Assembly (NCBI GenBank): GCA_029776225.1 | Contig: JAKOTR010000031.1 | Coordinates: 1 to 64,000 of the forward strand | Reading direction: 5' to 3' | Length of the DNA: 64,000 bases | Source: Acidobacteriota bacterium | GTDB taxonomy: Bacteria; Acidobacteriota; Terriglobia; Bryobacterales; Bryobacteraceae | Part shown: in pieces, positions 1 to 8,861 of the stretch | How positions within the stretch are numbered: the stretch's first letter is position 1 | Layout of the letters: every line of letters begins with the position of its first letter | Notes under the pieces: model-generated | Databases searched by the model: none | Seen by the model: only the letters and a program-made list of their open reading frames with translations | What the model was told of the DNA's origin: nothing | Position numbers and translations under genes: made by a program

Positions 1-1
1 C

Positions 2-1735
2 GCCAGTGCGCTGCCCGGCGGGATGCACACGGTCGAGATCCGCGCTCTATTCGACAAGCATCCAGCAAGCAACGGCTATTACTTCTACTTCGATTATCTT
101 TGGCCACTCGAGCCGCAGGATCCGCCAGACCCTCCGAAGGTCTATACCGATGTCTCCGCGGCAATCGACTTCGACACCGACCACGGCTACAAGAAGCCGC
201 CTGCCTGGCACGTGTGGCACCTCAAGCAGCTTGGCTTCATGGGCCAAGCCGACGTCTACATGGGCGTCTTCTGGAACAACAAGCGCCGGCGCGTTGAGGC
301 CACCTACCCAAATTGCACTTTGACCCTGAACTCCTGGCAAGTGGACCAGCCGCTCTGGATCACGCTGGGCGACCCGCTAGGACAGCAGCCTGGCACAACG
401 CTGTACTTCTCACCTGGTGCAGCCCTCGCCACGGAGGATATCGCCTCGCATGTGCGCGCGATGATCAATGTCACCTTTCCGGGCGTCTGGTGCACGAGCG
501 ACGGCAATTCGATTCACATCCGCTCCCGCGCGCCGAGCTATCGATTCAGCATCTCGGCCAGTCCGCAATGGAGCATCTCTCAGGGCACACCCGCACTGCA
601 TCAGGCTGGCGCCGAAGGCGACTGGGAGATGATCGACTCGATCTCGCCCGTGCTGACGCACGGGGCGCGGAACTGGATCCGTGACCTGGCGCGCGAGTTT
701 AAGCAGGCCGGCATCCTTGCCAGCTTCGCCTTCTCCATGGAGTGCTATTTGCCGCCAGCGGCCATGCGTGCGCGGTACCTGCATTACGAGAACGGGGTAG
801 TGTTACCTGGCGAGGAGGTGTTCCTGCCGATCCCGTCGCACCAGATGCATTTCGGCCAGCGCGTGCGGGCCTATCTCAGGCAGATGTACAAGGAATGCGC
901 CGACGAGCTTGCCTCCGCGGGGCTTCCGATCGTGCTCCAGTTCGGCGAGACGCAGTGGTGGTATTTCGACAACATCGGCCCGGCCGAACAAGGTCTCGAC
1001 CCGCAGGGCGGCATGCCTTTCTACGACGCGGAGACCATCCAGGCATTCCAGCAGCGCTTCGGCCGTCAGATCTGGCCATTCCGCCGCAACACGGATGACC
1101 CCATCGGAGACCCGGCTCACCCCTATGAGACCGCAAACTTCCTGCGCGATCGCATCTGGGAGTACTGCGCCGAGGTCATGAGCTACGTCCGGCGGTTCCA
1201 TCCCTCGGCGGTGTTCGAGTGCCTCTGGCCGCTCGACGCCAATCAGGGCAAACCCGCACCTGACCCGGCATTCCGCGCGCTCAACTTCCACGTGAACCTG
1301 CCCAACGAATGGAAGACTTCCGGCTACGGTGTGAAGTACTTCCGCGCGGAGGGTTTCGATTATGACGTCTGGCAGAAGAACGCACGGCTCATGCGGCAGA
1401 CGCTCGAGTTCCCACTGAAGCTCGGCCGCCCGGCGTCGGAGTGCATGTACCTGGCCGGCATCTACGGCCCGCCCGACCCGCCGATGCGCGAGGCCTACGG
1501 CATGTGGCGCAACCGCGGATTGTATTCGTTCTGCTTCTGGGCGTTCGATCAGTTCTGCCTGAACTCGCGGCCAGTACCGCTGGAAGTGCCTGCGCAGGCC
1601 GCCGCGACGCTTGTCTCCTATCGCCGGCCGCGCGCCGCGCGCTCGCCCGAAGCGCCTGTCGCTGTTGCCTATGCACCTGAGCCGAGCAGCCGGCTGAACA
1701 CATTCCGATTGAACGCGAGGAGGTTGAACGGATGA
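2..1735 (+). CDS. Phage tail-associated TIM-barrel-like protein, 5' partial
   Basis: The frame is open to the left edge, so the true start lies outside the window; the first internal ATG is at 23. I do not recognise a named family with certainty. The protein (about 577 residues visible) is rich in aromatic residues, has no signal peptide, and contains a central stretch (residues about 210-480) with glycoside-hydrolase-like features: alternating hydrophobic strands, 'FGETQWWYF' and 'FECLWPLD'. Together with the following tail-fibre gene, whose ATG overlaps this stop codon (ATGA at 1732-1735), this suggests a phage or gene-transfer-agent tail/baseplate protein with a TIM-barrel-like domain, possibly acting on cell-surface glycans. 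The overlap implies translational coupling. The family and catalytic role are inference; the pairing and overlap are seen. Confidence 0.5.
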   Translation, partial: ASALPGGMHTVEIRALFDKHPASNGYYFYFDYLWPLEPQDPPDPPKVYTDVSAAIDFDTDHGYKKPPAWHVWHLKQLGFMGQADVYMGVFWNNKRRRVEATYPNCTLTLNSWQVDQPLWITLGDPLGQQPGTTLYFSPGAALATEDIASHVRAMINVTFPGVWCTSDGNSIHIRSRAPSYRFSISASPQWSISQGTPALHQAGAEGDWEMIDSISPVLTHGARNWIRDLAREFKQAGILASFAFSMECYLPPAAMRARYLHYENGVVLPGEEVFLPIPSHQMHFGQRVRAYLRQMYKECADELASAGLPIVLQFGETQWWYFDNIGPAEQGLDPQGGMPFYDAETIQAFQQRFGRQIWPFRRNTDDPIGDPAHPYETANFLRDRIWEYCAEVMSYVRRFHPSAVFECLWPLDANQGKPAPDPAFRALNFHVNLPNEWKTSGYGVKYFRAEGFDYDVWQKNARLMRQTLEFPLKLGRPASECMYLAGIYGPPDPPMREAYGMWRNRGLYSFCFWAFDQFCLNSRPVPLEVPAQAAATLVSYRRPRAARSPEAPVAVAYAPEPSSRLNTFRLNARRLNG

Positions 1736-3592
1736 GTAACTATCCGAACGCGATCGACGACGCATCGAGTCTCTACTCGCCCGCCGATGCCTTCTCCGCA
1801 AAGCCGCTCGAAACGATCACTACGATGCCGGTCTACGCCGGCGACACGACTATCGGCGTCGAGTCCACCGGTGTGGGCTTCCCCGACGAGTACGGGATTC
1901 TTTCGATCGACGACGAACTGATCGTCTACACGGGCAAGACGGCCACGCAGTTCACCGGCTGCCAGCGCGGCGCGTTCGGCACCGTTGCGGCGCAACACAC
2001 CTCCGGCGCCACCGTGCGGGCCAACATGGTCTCGGCCTACATCAAGGCTCTTCAGGAGGCCGTCGTCGCCATCGAACAGGAACTTGGGGTCGCATCGAGC
2101 CGCAACTACGTCCGTAAAGACGGCGCGGTGACAATCACGGGCGCGAAGACCTTCGTCGACGGCGCAGAATTCGGCTCCGGCAACAAGGCCGCAACGGGCC
2201 TGGTGCGCCTGCCGAACAACGGCGCGCTGAAATGGCGCAAGGCCGACGGCTCAGGTGATCTGGGCCTGGCGCTGAACGCCAACGACCACCTCGTCGTAGA
2301 CGCCATCATCGACTTCGCGCCCGGGCAGACCTTCGGCGCGTTCTCATACCCGGATGCGGGCTATGGCAACAAGGGCATCGTACAGATTGATGCCGCCGGA
2401 GGCCTAGCCATCGAGTCGGGTGTGCTCTCGATGGCTGCGTCCGGCGCAGCGCCAGGCACGTATCCGAAGGTCACAGTGGACGCCAGGGGGCGCGTGACCG
2501 CCGGGGCAAATCTCGCGGCTGGCGACCTGCCGGGCCACACGCACACCGCCGGCGATATCGTCAGCGGCGAGTTCCCGCACAAGGTCCAGAAGGACGGCGC
2601 CGACGTTGGCACGCGCCGTGCGCTCAACCTCGTCCAAGGCACGCGCGTCTCACTTGCTGCCGCCGACGATCCCGCCAACGACCGCGTGAGCGTGACCATC
2701 AGCGCGAGTCCTCCGGAAGCCGGCGAAATCACCAACGCCCTCGCCTACATCCCGGCCAACCGCGCGGGCGAGCACTTCACCGGGCCGATCGACTGCGGTC
2801 CCCATCAGACCGTCGGAGGCCCGCTCGAGAACATGGCGAAGCACTCCGAAGACTTCGCCGCGACCGTCTGGGACAAGAATGGCGGCTCCTGCTCAGTCAC
2901 GTCGAATGCTGTCATCGCCCCGGACGGCAATCAGACCGCAGACGTGATCACCGCCATCAGTGAGACGCCGGTAATCCAGCAGCAGGTCGCGGGCCTCGCC
3001 GACGGCGGCACCTATACCTTCTACGTCTGGGCGCGCGTCCCCTCCGGCAACCGCAAGGTGTCCATCGCCATCGTCGACAATGCATACGCGGCCTACTTGG
3101 CCGGACCCACGCAGGTGACGCTGACGACCTCGTGGCAGCGCTTCAAGATCACTGGCACGCTGGCGACCGGCCAGACTGGCCTGTGGATCGTCATCCGCCA
3201 GTACGCCGCCAACGGCGACGACTGGACCACCGGCGACATCCACCTTTGGGGCGCCTGTCTCCAGCAGGGCAGCGACCCACAGAACCCGCACCTGGGCCTC
3301 CCAAACGCCGCACATCGCCTCCGGCCTCGCCGCCGGCCCCGCCGTCATCGCCGCGCCGGACTCCTCCGCCTCACCCCTCAAGATCCACGGCCCCGCCTCC
3401 AACCTTGCCGACAGCACCCTCCTCGAGCTCACCGCCAACGGCGAACTCATCCTCGCTGGCGGCTCCGGCAACGGCTACCGTCTCGCAGAACTGGGCGCCG
3501 CAAACAATCCTTCCGGCTGGGCCGGCGTAATCAAAGTGAAGACCCCCGCCGGGACCACCCTCGGCTACATATTGCTGTACACCAATCCGTAA
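1732..3592 (+). pseudogene. Phage tail-fibre-like protein with a frameshift near 3280
   Basis: The N-terminal part reads as a tail-fibre or receptor-binding protein: an N-terminal attachment-like region (residues 1-80), a 'VTITGAKTF' repeat-like strand near residue 133, a 'GHTHTAGDI' segment near 267, and a carbohydrate-binding-like jelly-roll at about 365-515 of the type common in phage fibres (pattern SEDF...W..., APDG, LWGACLQQG). After about base 3280 the frame becomes Arg/Pro-rich nonsense, whereas the +1 frame continues sensibly (TWASQTPHIASGLAAGPAVI, ending in YILLYTNP and TAA at 3590-3592). So the intact protein would be about 620 residues and one base has been gained or lost at about 3275-3290. 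This may be a real mutation, a sequencing error or, less likely, a programmed shift. Its start overlaps the upstream gene by four bases. Confidence 0.7.
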
Positions 3593-3733
3593 CTGCCCAA
3601 AACGAAGAGCGGGGAAATGCCACGTTTCTGTCGCGTTCCGGCGAGGCTCCAGTGCTTCTGTGCGCTTCTCCGCCTTCCTTTGGCGTTAGTACTACTGGGT
3701 CATAAATAGAACATTTCATGCTATGCTTGTTTT

Positions 3734-4866
3734 GTGACTGCCGCCCGTTCCGGGCCAGGCTCTCAACAGACGCGCCTCACGGATTACCTCAACCGCCTGG
3801 GCCAAGCCGTGGGGCACAAGGACCGGCATCAGCCGCTGAAGGACTACTGCACCGGCCTGCTGCTCGACGTCGAGCGCAAGAGCATCGAGCCCATGGCCGC
3901 ACGCCTGCATCCGGGCCGCGTGCAGGCGGCCCGGCAGTCGATGCATCACTTGGCTGCCAAGGCCCCCTGGTCGAGCGACGCTCTGCTGGCTGAAGTGCGT
4001 CGCTACGTGCTGCCCAGGGTGCAAAGGCAGGGGCCGGTGGCAGCATGGATCGTCGACGACACTGGGATTCCGAAGAAGGGCAAGCACTCGGTGGGCGTGG
4101 CCCGGCAGTATTGCGGCCACTTGGGCAAGCAGGACAATTGCCAAGTCAGTGTGAGTCTGAGCGTGGCCACCTGGGAGGCGAGCCTGCCGGTGGTCTGGCG
4201 GCTGTATCTGCCGCGCGAATTGGGCCGAGGACCGCGCCCGGCGTCGCAAGGCCGGCGTGCCCGACGAGGTCGAGTTCCAGACCAAGCCGGAGATCGCGCT
4301 CGCGATGATCGGGCAGGCGCTGAAGGATGGGGTCCCGCCCGGCGCGGTGCTCGCCGATGCGGCCGATGGCAGCGACACGCGGGTCCGGGAGGCGCTGGAG
4401 GAGCTTGGGTTGCGCTATGTGGTGGGCGTTCAGGGCAGCACGAGCCTGTGGCGGCCGGGTGAGGCGCCGCTGGAGGCCAAGCCCTGGAGCGGGCGCGGAC
4501 GGCCCACCAAGCTGCTGCGGCGCAGCCAGGATCACCGGCCGCTGACGGCGCGCGAGTTGGTGATGGAGCTGGGCGAGAAGCAGCTGAAGCGCGTCAGGTG
4601 GCGCGAGGGCGCCAGCAAGCCGCTCGGCTCGCGGTTTGTGGCCGTGCGGGTGCGGCCGGTGCACCGGGACTACTGGCGCTCGAAGCCGCACGGCGAGCTG
4701 TGGCTGCTGGCCGAGTGGCCGCGCGGAGCACAAGAGCCGGCGAAGTTCTGGCTGGCGAATCTGCCCGAGGAGACGCCGCTCGAAGAGCTGGTGCGGCTGG
4801 CCAAGCACCGCTAAATTGTCGAGCGCGACTATGTGGAGCCGAAACAGGAACTGGGGCTGTGGCATG
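3734..4866 (+). pseudogene. Degenerate IS701-family (SRSO17-type) DDE transposase
   Basis: Starts at GTG 3734. The first part carries the first DDE Asp region (WIVDDTGIPKKGKHS near residue 105). At about 4217 the sensible frame switches by one base: the first frame turns to Gly/Arg-rich nonsense, while the new frame reads NWAEDRARRRKAGVPDEV and then VLADAADGSDTRVR with the second Asp. An in-frame TAA at 4812-4814 interrupts a segment that would read LAKHR-stop-IVERDY, which contains the catalytic Glu. Homology fades near 4866 before the C-terminal helices. The element therefore has a frameshift, a nonsense codon and a 3' truncation and cannot make an active transposase. I could not define its terminal repeats. 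Confidence 0.85.
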
Positions 4867-4908
4867 CCCCAATAGCATTAGATCGGCCACTCTTACATTC
4901 AGTTACGC

Positions 4909-4924
4909 CGGAAGATTTTGGGAC
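4909..4924. repeat. Left 16-bp target-site duplication of the ISNCY element
   Basis: CGGAAGATTTTGGGAC abuts the left terminal repeat of the IS and recurs exactly at 6620-6635 next to the right terminus. Long target duplications of this kind are known in the IS1202 group. Confidence 0.85.
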
Positions 4925-5020
4925 TGTCGCGGCAAAGTGAGAATGTCAGGGTAGAGCAAAGTAAGAATGTCAGGTTGACAGGTTGACGCTGGGGAGGTAG
5001 CAGAAAACGGAGGTCTGCTG

Positions 5021-6328
5021 ATGACCCAAGCCGACCGGGACCGCCTGGTGGCATTGAAGAAAGCGGCTCAGGGGCTGATAACCCGCAAGCAGGCTGCGCA
5101 AGAGTTGAAGGTGAGCGAACGGCAGGTATACAGGCTGCTGGCAGCGCTCAAAGAGCGTAAGGACAAGGCCGTGATCCATGGCTTGCGTGGGCGGGCGTCG
5201 AATCGCCGGGTCGGGGCTGATGTGGAGCAGCAAGCGATGACGATGCTGAGCGATCCCAAGTTCGACGGCTTCGGGCCGACACTGGCGGCGCAAGTTCTGG
5301 CCAACAAGCACGGCATTGAGGTGAGCAAAGAGACGATGCGAACGTGGATGACGCGCGCTGGGTTGTGGCGTCCCAAGGCACAGCGAGTGCGCCAAGTGCA
5401 CGTTTGGCGTGAGCGGCGCGAGCGATTTGGGGAGCTGGTTCAGTGGGACACGTCCGAGCACGACTGGCTGGAAGGACGGGGCGAATTGCGGTACCTGATC
5501 ACGTTGATCGACGACGCAACCAGCCGCGTGTTTGCGCGGTTCGTACGCCACGATTCGACGGAGGAAAACATGGCGGTGCTGGAGCAATACCTACACCGCT
5601 ATGGTCGACCGCTCGAGTTCTATACGGACAAGTCGAGCATCTTCCACACCACGCCGAAGAAGAATCATCCGGCGCGCGAGGAGCCACTGCCGCCTACCCA
5701 GATCGGCCGAACGCTACGGGAACTAAACATCGGCTGCATTGCTGCGCATTCGCCACAAGCCAAAGGCCGCGTGGAGCGAAGCTTTCAAACGGCGCAGGAC
5801 CGGCTGGTCAAGCTAATGCGAGTAGAAGGAATCACGACCTTGGAGCAAGCCAACGAGTTTCTGGAGCGGGAGTACTTGCCCGACTGGCATGCCCGTTTTG
5901 CGGAAGTTCCAGCCTGTAGCGACGACGCGCACCGACCGCTTGCCATGCATCACGATCTACACGCGATTCTCAGCCGCAGCGAGCAGCGAAAGGTCACCAA
6001 TGACTATACATTCCGTCTGAACGGGCGAAGCTGGCAAAGCGACCCATTGCAGGTGCGGCCTCGCTTGCGCGGAGCGTTCATCACAGTCGAGCAGCGGCGC
6101 GACGGAACCATAGCAGCTCGATTTGAGGGGACTTACCTGGCCGTACGTGAGTGCGAACCCACGCCGGCGTCAACTCCGGTCAAAGAGGAGGGTACATCGA
6201 AGCCGGCTCAGGCTGTTTCGCGAAAGGCTCCAAACGCTGGCGGCAAGAGCAAATGGATGAAGAACTTCTGGAAGTCCAAGTCGCCGACGTTAGACCAGGC
6301 GATCCACATCGCTAACGCCACCAGCTAA
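5021..6328 (+). CDS. ISNCY/IS1202-group DDE transposase
   Basis: 435 residues, the usual size. It has an N-terminal helix-turn-helix (residues about 15-55, LITRKQAAQELKVSERQVYR), a second DNA-binding region to about 125, and a retroviral-integrase-like core: WDTSEHDWLEG near 143 (first Asp), LITLIDDATSR near 160, EFYTDKSSIF near 205 (second Asp) and GRVERSFQTAQDRL near 250 (catalytic Glu). The C-terminal beta domain (about 320-385) is intact. ATG 5021 follows an AGGTCTG-like purine stretch. All catalytic residues are present and the element has clean ends and target duplications, so it may still be active or was so recently. Confidence 0.9.
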   Translation: MTQADRDRLVALKKAAQGLITRKQAAQELKVSERQVYRLLAALKERKDKAVIHGLRGRASNRRVGADVEQQAMTMLSDPKFDGFGPTLAAQVLANKHGIEVSKETMRTWMTRAGLWRPKAQRVRQVHVWRERRERFGELVQWDTSEHDWLEGRGELRYLITLIDDATSRVFARFVRHDSTEENMAVLEQYLHRYGRPLEFYTDKSSIFHTTPKKNHPAREEPLPPTQIGRTLRELNIGCIAAHSPQAKGRVERSFQTAQDRLVKLMRVEGITTLEQANEFLEREYLPDWHARFAEVPACSDDAHRPLAMHHDLHAILSRSEQRKVTNDYTFRLNGRSWQSDPLQVRPRLRGAFITVEQRRDGTIAARFEGTYLAVRECEPTPASTPVKEEGTSKPAQAVSRKAPNAGGKSKWMKNFWKSKSPTLDQAIHIANATS

Positions 6329-6338
6329 AAAAGGAAAA

Positions 6339-6359
6339 GCCGGGCAAACTGCGCCCGGC
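6339..6359 (+). terminator. Hairpin after the ISNCY transposase
   Basis: GCCGGGC / GCCCGGC arms of 7 bp with a 7-nt loop lie 10 bases after the transposase stop. There is no strong U-tract, so this is a probable rather than proven terminator. Confidence 0.5.
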
Positions 6360-6429
6360 TCATCTTCGCGTTTAAAGCCCACAAGCCGAAGCTCAAGAGC
6401 TTCACCAGCATGATCGCACACAAAGCAAA

Positions 6430-6451
6430 ACCCGGGAACACAGTCCCGGGT
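6430..6451 (+). terminator. Second hairpin in the ISNCY 3' region
   Basis: ACCCGGG / CCCGGGT arms of 7 bp around an 8-nt loop. This could be an additional terminator or a structural element of the transposon end. Confidence 0.35.
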
Positions 6452-6619
6452 TCTGCAACCGATCACGCCGGAGCCAGCCCCGTCGCTTCGGCTTTGGGCA
6501 TCCGGACGGGCGCGACCCCTCCCGGACGACCCAAACTAACACGCTCCCTCCGGCGTCGGGCCAAAAAGCTGACCTTTCTACTTTGCCCCGGGGCATGACG
6601 TATCTAAATTGCCTTGACA

Positions 6620-6635
6620 CGGAAGATTTTGGGAC
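6620..6635. repeat. Right 16-bp target-site duplication of the ISNCY element
   Basis: Exact copy of 4909-4924, directly abutting the right terminal repeat, which ends ...TTGACA at 6619. Confidence 0.85.
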
Positions 6636-6939
6636 TTGACAGACCCACCCAACCCATGCTAGGAAAGGCCAAGGAGTAAATGAGGGTTGATGCGGTTCGC
6701 TTACGAACAGTCAGCCAGCTATAGTCGCAAATCATCGCTGCCCTTCGGTTTGCGATTCCCCGCGACTTTGCTCTGCCTTCTCTCCTTACCGATGGCTGTC
6801 CGCGCCGTCGTCGCCGCTGCCCGCAGTTCAAACCGGCGGCACTCGCAGCGCGGCTTTCGGCACTTCTCCTGCGGCCTGTTATCCATACAGACACGTTGTG
6901 GCCTCCCATTATCTCTAAAGAAAGGAGATTTCTCGACAA
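6636..6939 (+). other. Gene-free 304-bp leader before the Cys-rich cluster
   Basis: I see no convincing coding frame here. A TTGACA hexamer at 6636-6641 could be a -35 element with a weak -10 (TAGGAA at 6660-6665), but this is speculative. The stretch from about 6660 on is more AT-rich than the flanking elements. It presumably holds the promoter for the gene set starting at 6940; the upstream ISNCY insertion may have displaced the native promoter. Confidence 0.3.
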
Positions 6940-7170
6940 ATGGCGCTGAAGCAACACGGTACTTCTGTGCTAGGAGCCTCCATAGCTGCATTGGCATTCG
7001 CACTGAGCTTGCCCACGGACAGTGTGTTCGCCGACGGATGCACGAGCAAGTCCTGCACGTATTACGTTAGTGGTACCCCATCCTCTGGGAGTTGTGCCTC
7101 TTCCGGAAGCAATTGCGACCGCTGTTCCAATGGCTTAGATCAGCAGCAACAGGATGCCTGCAAGGTGTAA
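6940..7170 (+). CDS. Exported six-cysteine mini-protein, paralogue 1
   Basis: 76 residues. A Sec signal peptide (MALKQHG n-region, hydrophobic core SVLGASIAALAFALSL) with a likely cut after SVFA leaves a mature peptide of about 44 residues starting DGC. The mature part has six Cys in the order C-x4-C-TYY, then GSC, N-C-x2-C and QQQDAC, and is otherwise Ser/Gly/Gln-rich. The same pattern recurs at 7294 and 8862, so these are paralogues. Purine-rich AAAGGAG lies 12 nt before the ATG. I do not recognise a family. The even Cys number and neighbouring thioredoxin-fold gene suggest three disulfides formed outside the cytoplasm. It could be a secreted toxin, signal, adhesin or metal-binding peptide; function is unknown. 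Confidence 0.7.
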   Translation: MALKQHGTSVLGASIAALAFALSLPTDSVFADGCTSKSCTYYVSGTPSSGSCASSGSNCDRCSNGLDQQQQDACKV

Positions 7171-7293
7171 CCTTTCGCGGCTGCAGGCTTTCTCCTTGCC
7201 GTGGGCTTTCGTGAAGGGAAGTCCAACGGCGCGGCAACTCTGAATCTCAGGAAGACCAATCCAGATCAACTCTAAGGAGAACGAGTATTTGCC

Positions 7294-7533
7294 ATGAAAA
7301 CGGAAAGCTGTCTACCATTATTCAGTCTCTCGATTGCCCTCGCGACGTTTACGTTGGCCGTTAGTACTGACCGAGTGTATGCATCGGGATGCCAGAACAG
7401 CACGTGTACTTACTATTATGGGAATGGCTCCTCGACTACGGGGAGTTGCGGGACATATACTGGAAGCTCTGGCAGTAATTGCGCTTGCACTAAAGACAAC
7501 AACAGTCAACAGCAGTCGGCTTGTGATTTGTAG
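7294..7533 (+). CDS. Exported six-cysteine mini-protein, paralogue 2
   Basis: 79 residues. The signal peptide (MKTESCLPLFSLSIALATF) probably ends after RVYA, giving a mature peptide of about 49 residues starting SGC. The cysteine frame matches paralogue 1: C-x4-C-TYY, GSC, N-C-x-C, QQQSAC. The middle is a Tyr/Gly/Ser loop (YYYGNGSSTTG). AAGGAG lies 14 nt upstream of the ATG, a longer gap than usual. It sits 123 bp after paralogue 1 and 98 bp before the next gene on the same strand. Tandem duplication with a conserved Cys and QQ pattern but diverged loops suggests selection for the disulfide framework. No known family recognised. Confidence 0.7.
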   Translation: MKTESCLPLFSLSIALATFTLAVSTDRVYASGCQNSTCTYYYGNGSSTTGSCGTYTGSSGSNCACTKDNNSQQQSACDL

Positions 7534-7631
7534 CGAACTGCTCCAGACTGCCGACCTTCACTCGATCCCTCGCGACACTCACAAAATTGAGCGAGCGGTC
7601 AAGGGTTAGGTGCGAGTGTTGGAGAGGGTTG

Positions 7632-8213
7632 ATGGTTGGTTGCCATCGGAGGGCCCCTTTGGCGAGTTGGCTCCCTGCTATTGCAATCGTTCTGCTGTCC
7701 GCGAACTCTTTGTACCTCGGTATAAGGGTTTCTGACGAGATATCGATTTGCAAGGCGCGCCGCGATAGATTTGCATACTTGCCACGCGACAGCAGCCTGA
7801 ACGGTATCGCGTCAGACGGGAAGGTGATCTCGCCTGCGGTGGCTGCTAACGGTCGTCTCGAAGGCGAAGGTTTCCTCTTGCTTTTCGTCATCGATGTAGG
7901 AAAAGGCACTGAGGAGATCGAGTATTGGAATAAGGTTATCGAGACGGTTGCCGCAGCGCGTCCTCAAGGAGGCCGACCAATTTATTACTGGGGAATTTGT
8001 AACGCCGGAAACGCGTGCAATCAGTATCAGCGGCTTGCAAATTTCACGATCGTTGCGTTCCTCGATCTCTATCAAATGCACGTCGTCGCCAACACGATCC
8101 AGGCCCATGGAGCGCTGCTGTACGACCGGGCAATGATCCTGCGGTCCCACATCCCGTCCTCAAACGAACCGTCACTGCAAGCTAGCCTCATAGTGAAGCA
8201 CCTGAGAGGATGA
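7632..8213 (+). CDS. Membrane-anchored protein of the Cys-rich peptide cluster
   Basis: 193 residues from ATG 7632, chosen because GGAGAGGG lies just upstream; an in-frame TTG at 7587 is less likely. One N-terminal membrane segment (about residues 10-29, ASWLPAIAIVLLSANSLYLG) is followed by an extracytoplasmic domain with predicted strand-helix alternation (FLLLFVIDVG, HGALLYDRAMILRSHIP) loosely like a thioredoxin fold but without CxxC. Three Cys remain outside the membrane (SICKA, GICNAGNAC). It ends three bases before the next gene, so the two are co-translated and may form a complex. I do not recognise the family; the fold comparison is inference. Confidence 0.6.
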   Translation: MVGCHRRAPLASWLPAIAIVLLSANSLYLGIRVSDEISICKARRDRFAYLPRDSSLNGIASDGKVISPAVAANGRLEGEGFLLLFVIDVGKGTEEIEYWNKVIETVAAARPQGGRPIYYWGICNAGNACNQYQRLANFTIVAFLDLYQMHVVANTIQAHGALLYDRAMILRSHIPSSNEPSLQASLIVKHLRG

Positions 8214-8216
8214 TGT

Positions 8217-8756
8217 ATGCGGATAAACTGGAGGCATTTCAATGAGTGCCTGATTGTTGCTCTCATTGTAGTCAACGTATTTGAATTGGAGCTGTTCTAC
8301 TGGGTACGAGGCAAAACAGGGCTTTACCAACCCACTTCCACATTCCCTTCCTTAGCCGGCTTTGGGTCAAACCCTCAGCGCTATATTCCTGCCGTTACCC
8401 CCTGCGTTTTGCTTCGCGTATCCTCTGACTCGTGCAACTATTGCCGGGTCGACCAGCCTTTTTATCGTCGCCTTGCCGAGCAAGTGCGTCGCGCTGGATG
8501 CGAATCGGTTATTGTTTCTCCTAGAAGTGGACCACTGAATTTCCAAGGCGATGCTTGGGGTACCATCCATCTTCGGTTTGTCGACTACCGCCTTGGGCGT
8601 ATCCTAGTCCCATTTGTTACCCCTCAGACCATTCTCCTGGACGGAGATGGACGTATTCGATGGTATCGGGAGGGGACTATGGACCAGAAGGCTCTGGCCA
8701 AGGCGCTTCGCGAATTGGCAAGACTTCATTCGGATCGAGGTGCAAAAACGGGCTGA
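8217..8756 (+). CDS. Membrane-anchored thioredoxin-like protein with CNYC motif
   Basis: 179 residues. ATG 8217 has GAGAGGA about 6 nt upstream and lies three bases after the preceding stop. One N-terminal membrane anchor (residues about 11-30, LIVALIVVNVFELELFYWV) is followed by a TlpA/thioredoxin-like domain: strand PCVLLRVSSDSCNYC with a CxxC redox pair near residues 75-78, then a helix (RRLAEQVRRAG), the cis-Pro segment FVTPQTILLDGDGRIRWYREG near 140-160, and a final helix. The expected role is thiol-disulfide exchange on the periplasmic side. Its position between the genes for six-Cys exported peptides makes those peptides its likely substrates. The substrate link is inference; CxxC and the cis-Pro loop are seen. 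Confidence 0.75.
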   Translation: MRINWRHFNECLIVALIVVNVFELELFYWVRGKTGLYQPTSTFPSLAGFGSNPQRYIPAVTPCVLLRVSSDSCNYCRVDQPFYRRLAEQVRRAGCESVIVSPRSGPLNFQGDAWGTIHLRFVDYRLGRILVPFVTPQTILLDGDGRIRWYREGTMDQKALAKALRELARLHSDRGAKTG

Positions 8757-8861
8757 GCTCGGGGTGCCATGGTGTCGTGGCAGGTGTTGTTTGGAAAAAG
8801 ATTTGCAAGTACGGTGTCCCTAGTGTAGCAAGGAGACGGATTGTGCCGGAGGGAGGCCAGA

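Larger units (their letters stand above)
4925..6619 (+). mobile_element. Complete ISNCY (IS1202/ISDol1-like) insertion sequence, 1695 bp
   Basis: The ends form imperfect inverted repeats: the left end begins TGTCGCGGCAA and the complement of the right end begins TGTCAAGGCAA, with 16 of 25 positions matching. A second internal copy of a related motif follows at each end: GCAAAGTAAGAATGTCAG at 4956-4973, and on the complement strand GGCAAAGTAGAAAGGTCAG near 6569-6590. The ends are thus built of two iterated repeats. Exact 16-bp direct repeats flank the element. One transposase gene fills most of it, followed by two hairpins. It landed just downstream of the dead IS701 gene. Boundaries and duplication are read directly from the sequence; the family call follows the transposase. 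Confidence 0.85.

Noticed and set aside
1732-3592. Programmed ribosomal frameshift in the tail-fibre gene
   Set aside because: No slippery heptamer or following structure is evident near 3280; mutation or sequence error is simpler.
7294-7533. YGNG in the second Cys-rich peptide looks like the pediocin (class IIa bacteriocin) box
   Set aside because: Class IIa peptides start with YGNGVxC and have double-glycine leaders in Gram-positives. Here YGNG is inside a variable loop absent from the two paralogues, and a Sec signal peptide is present.
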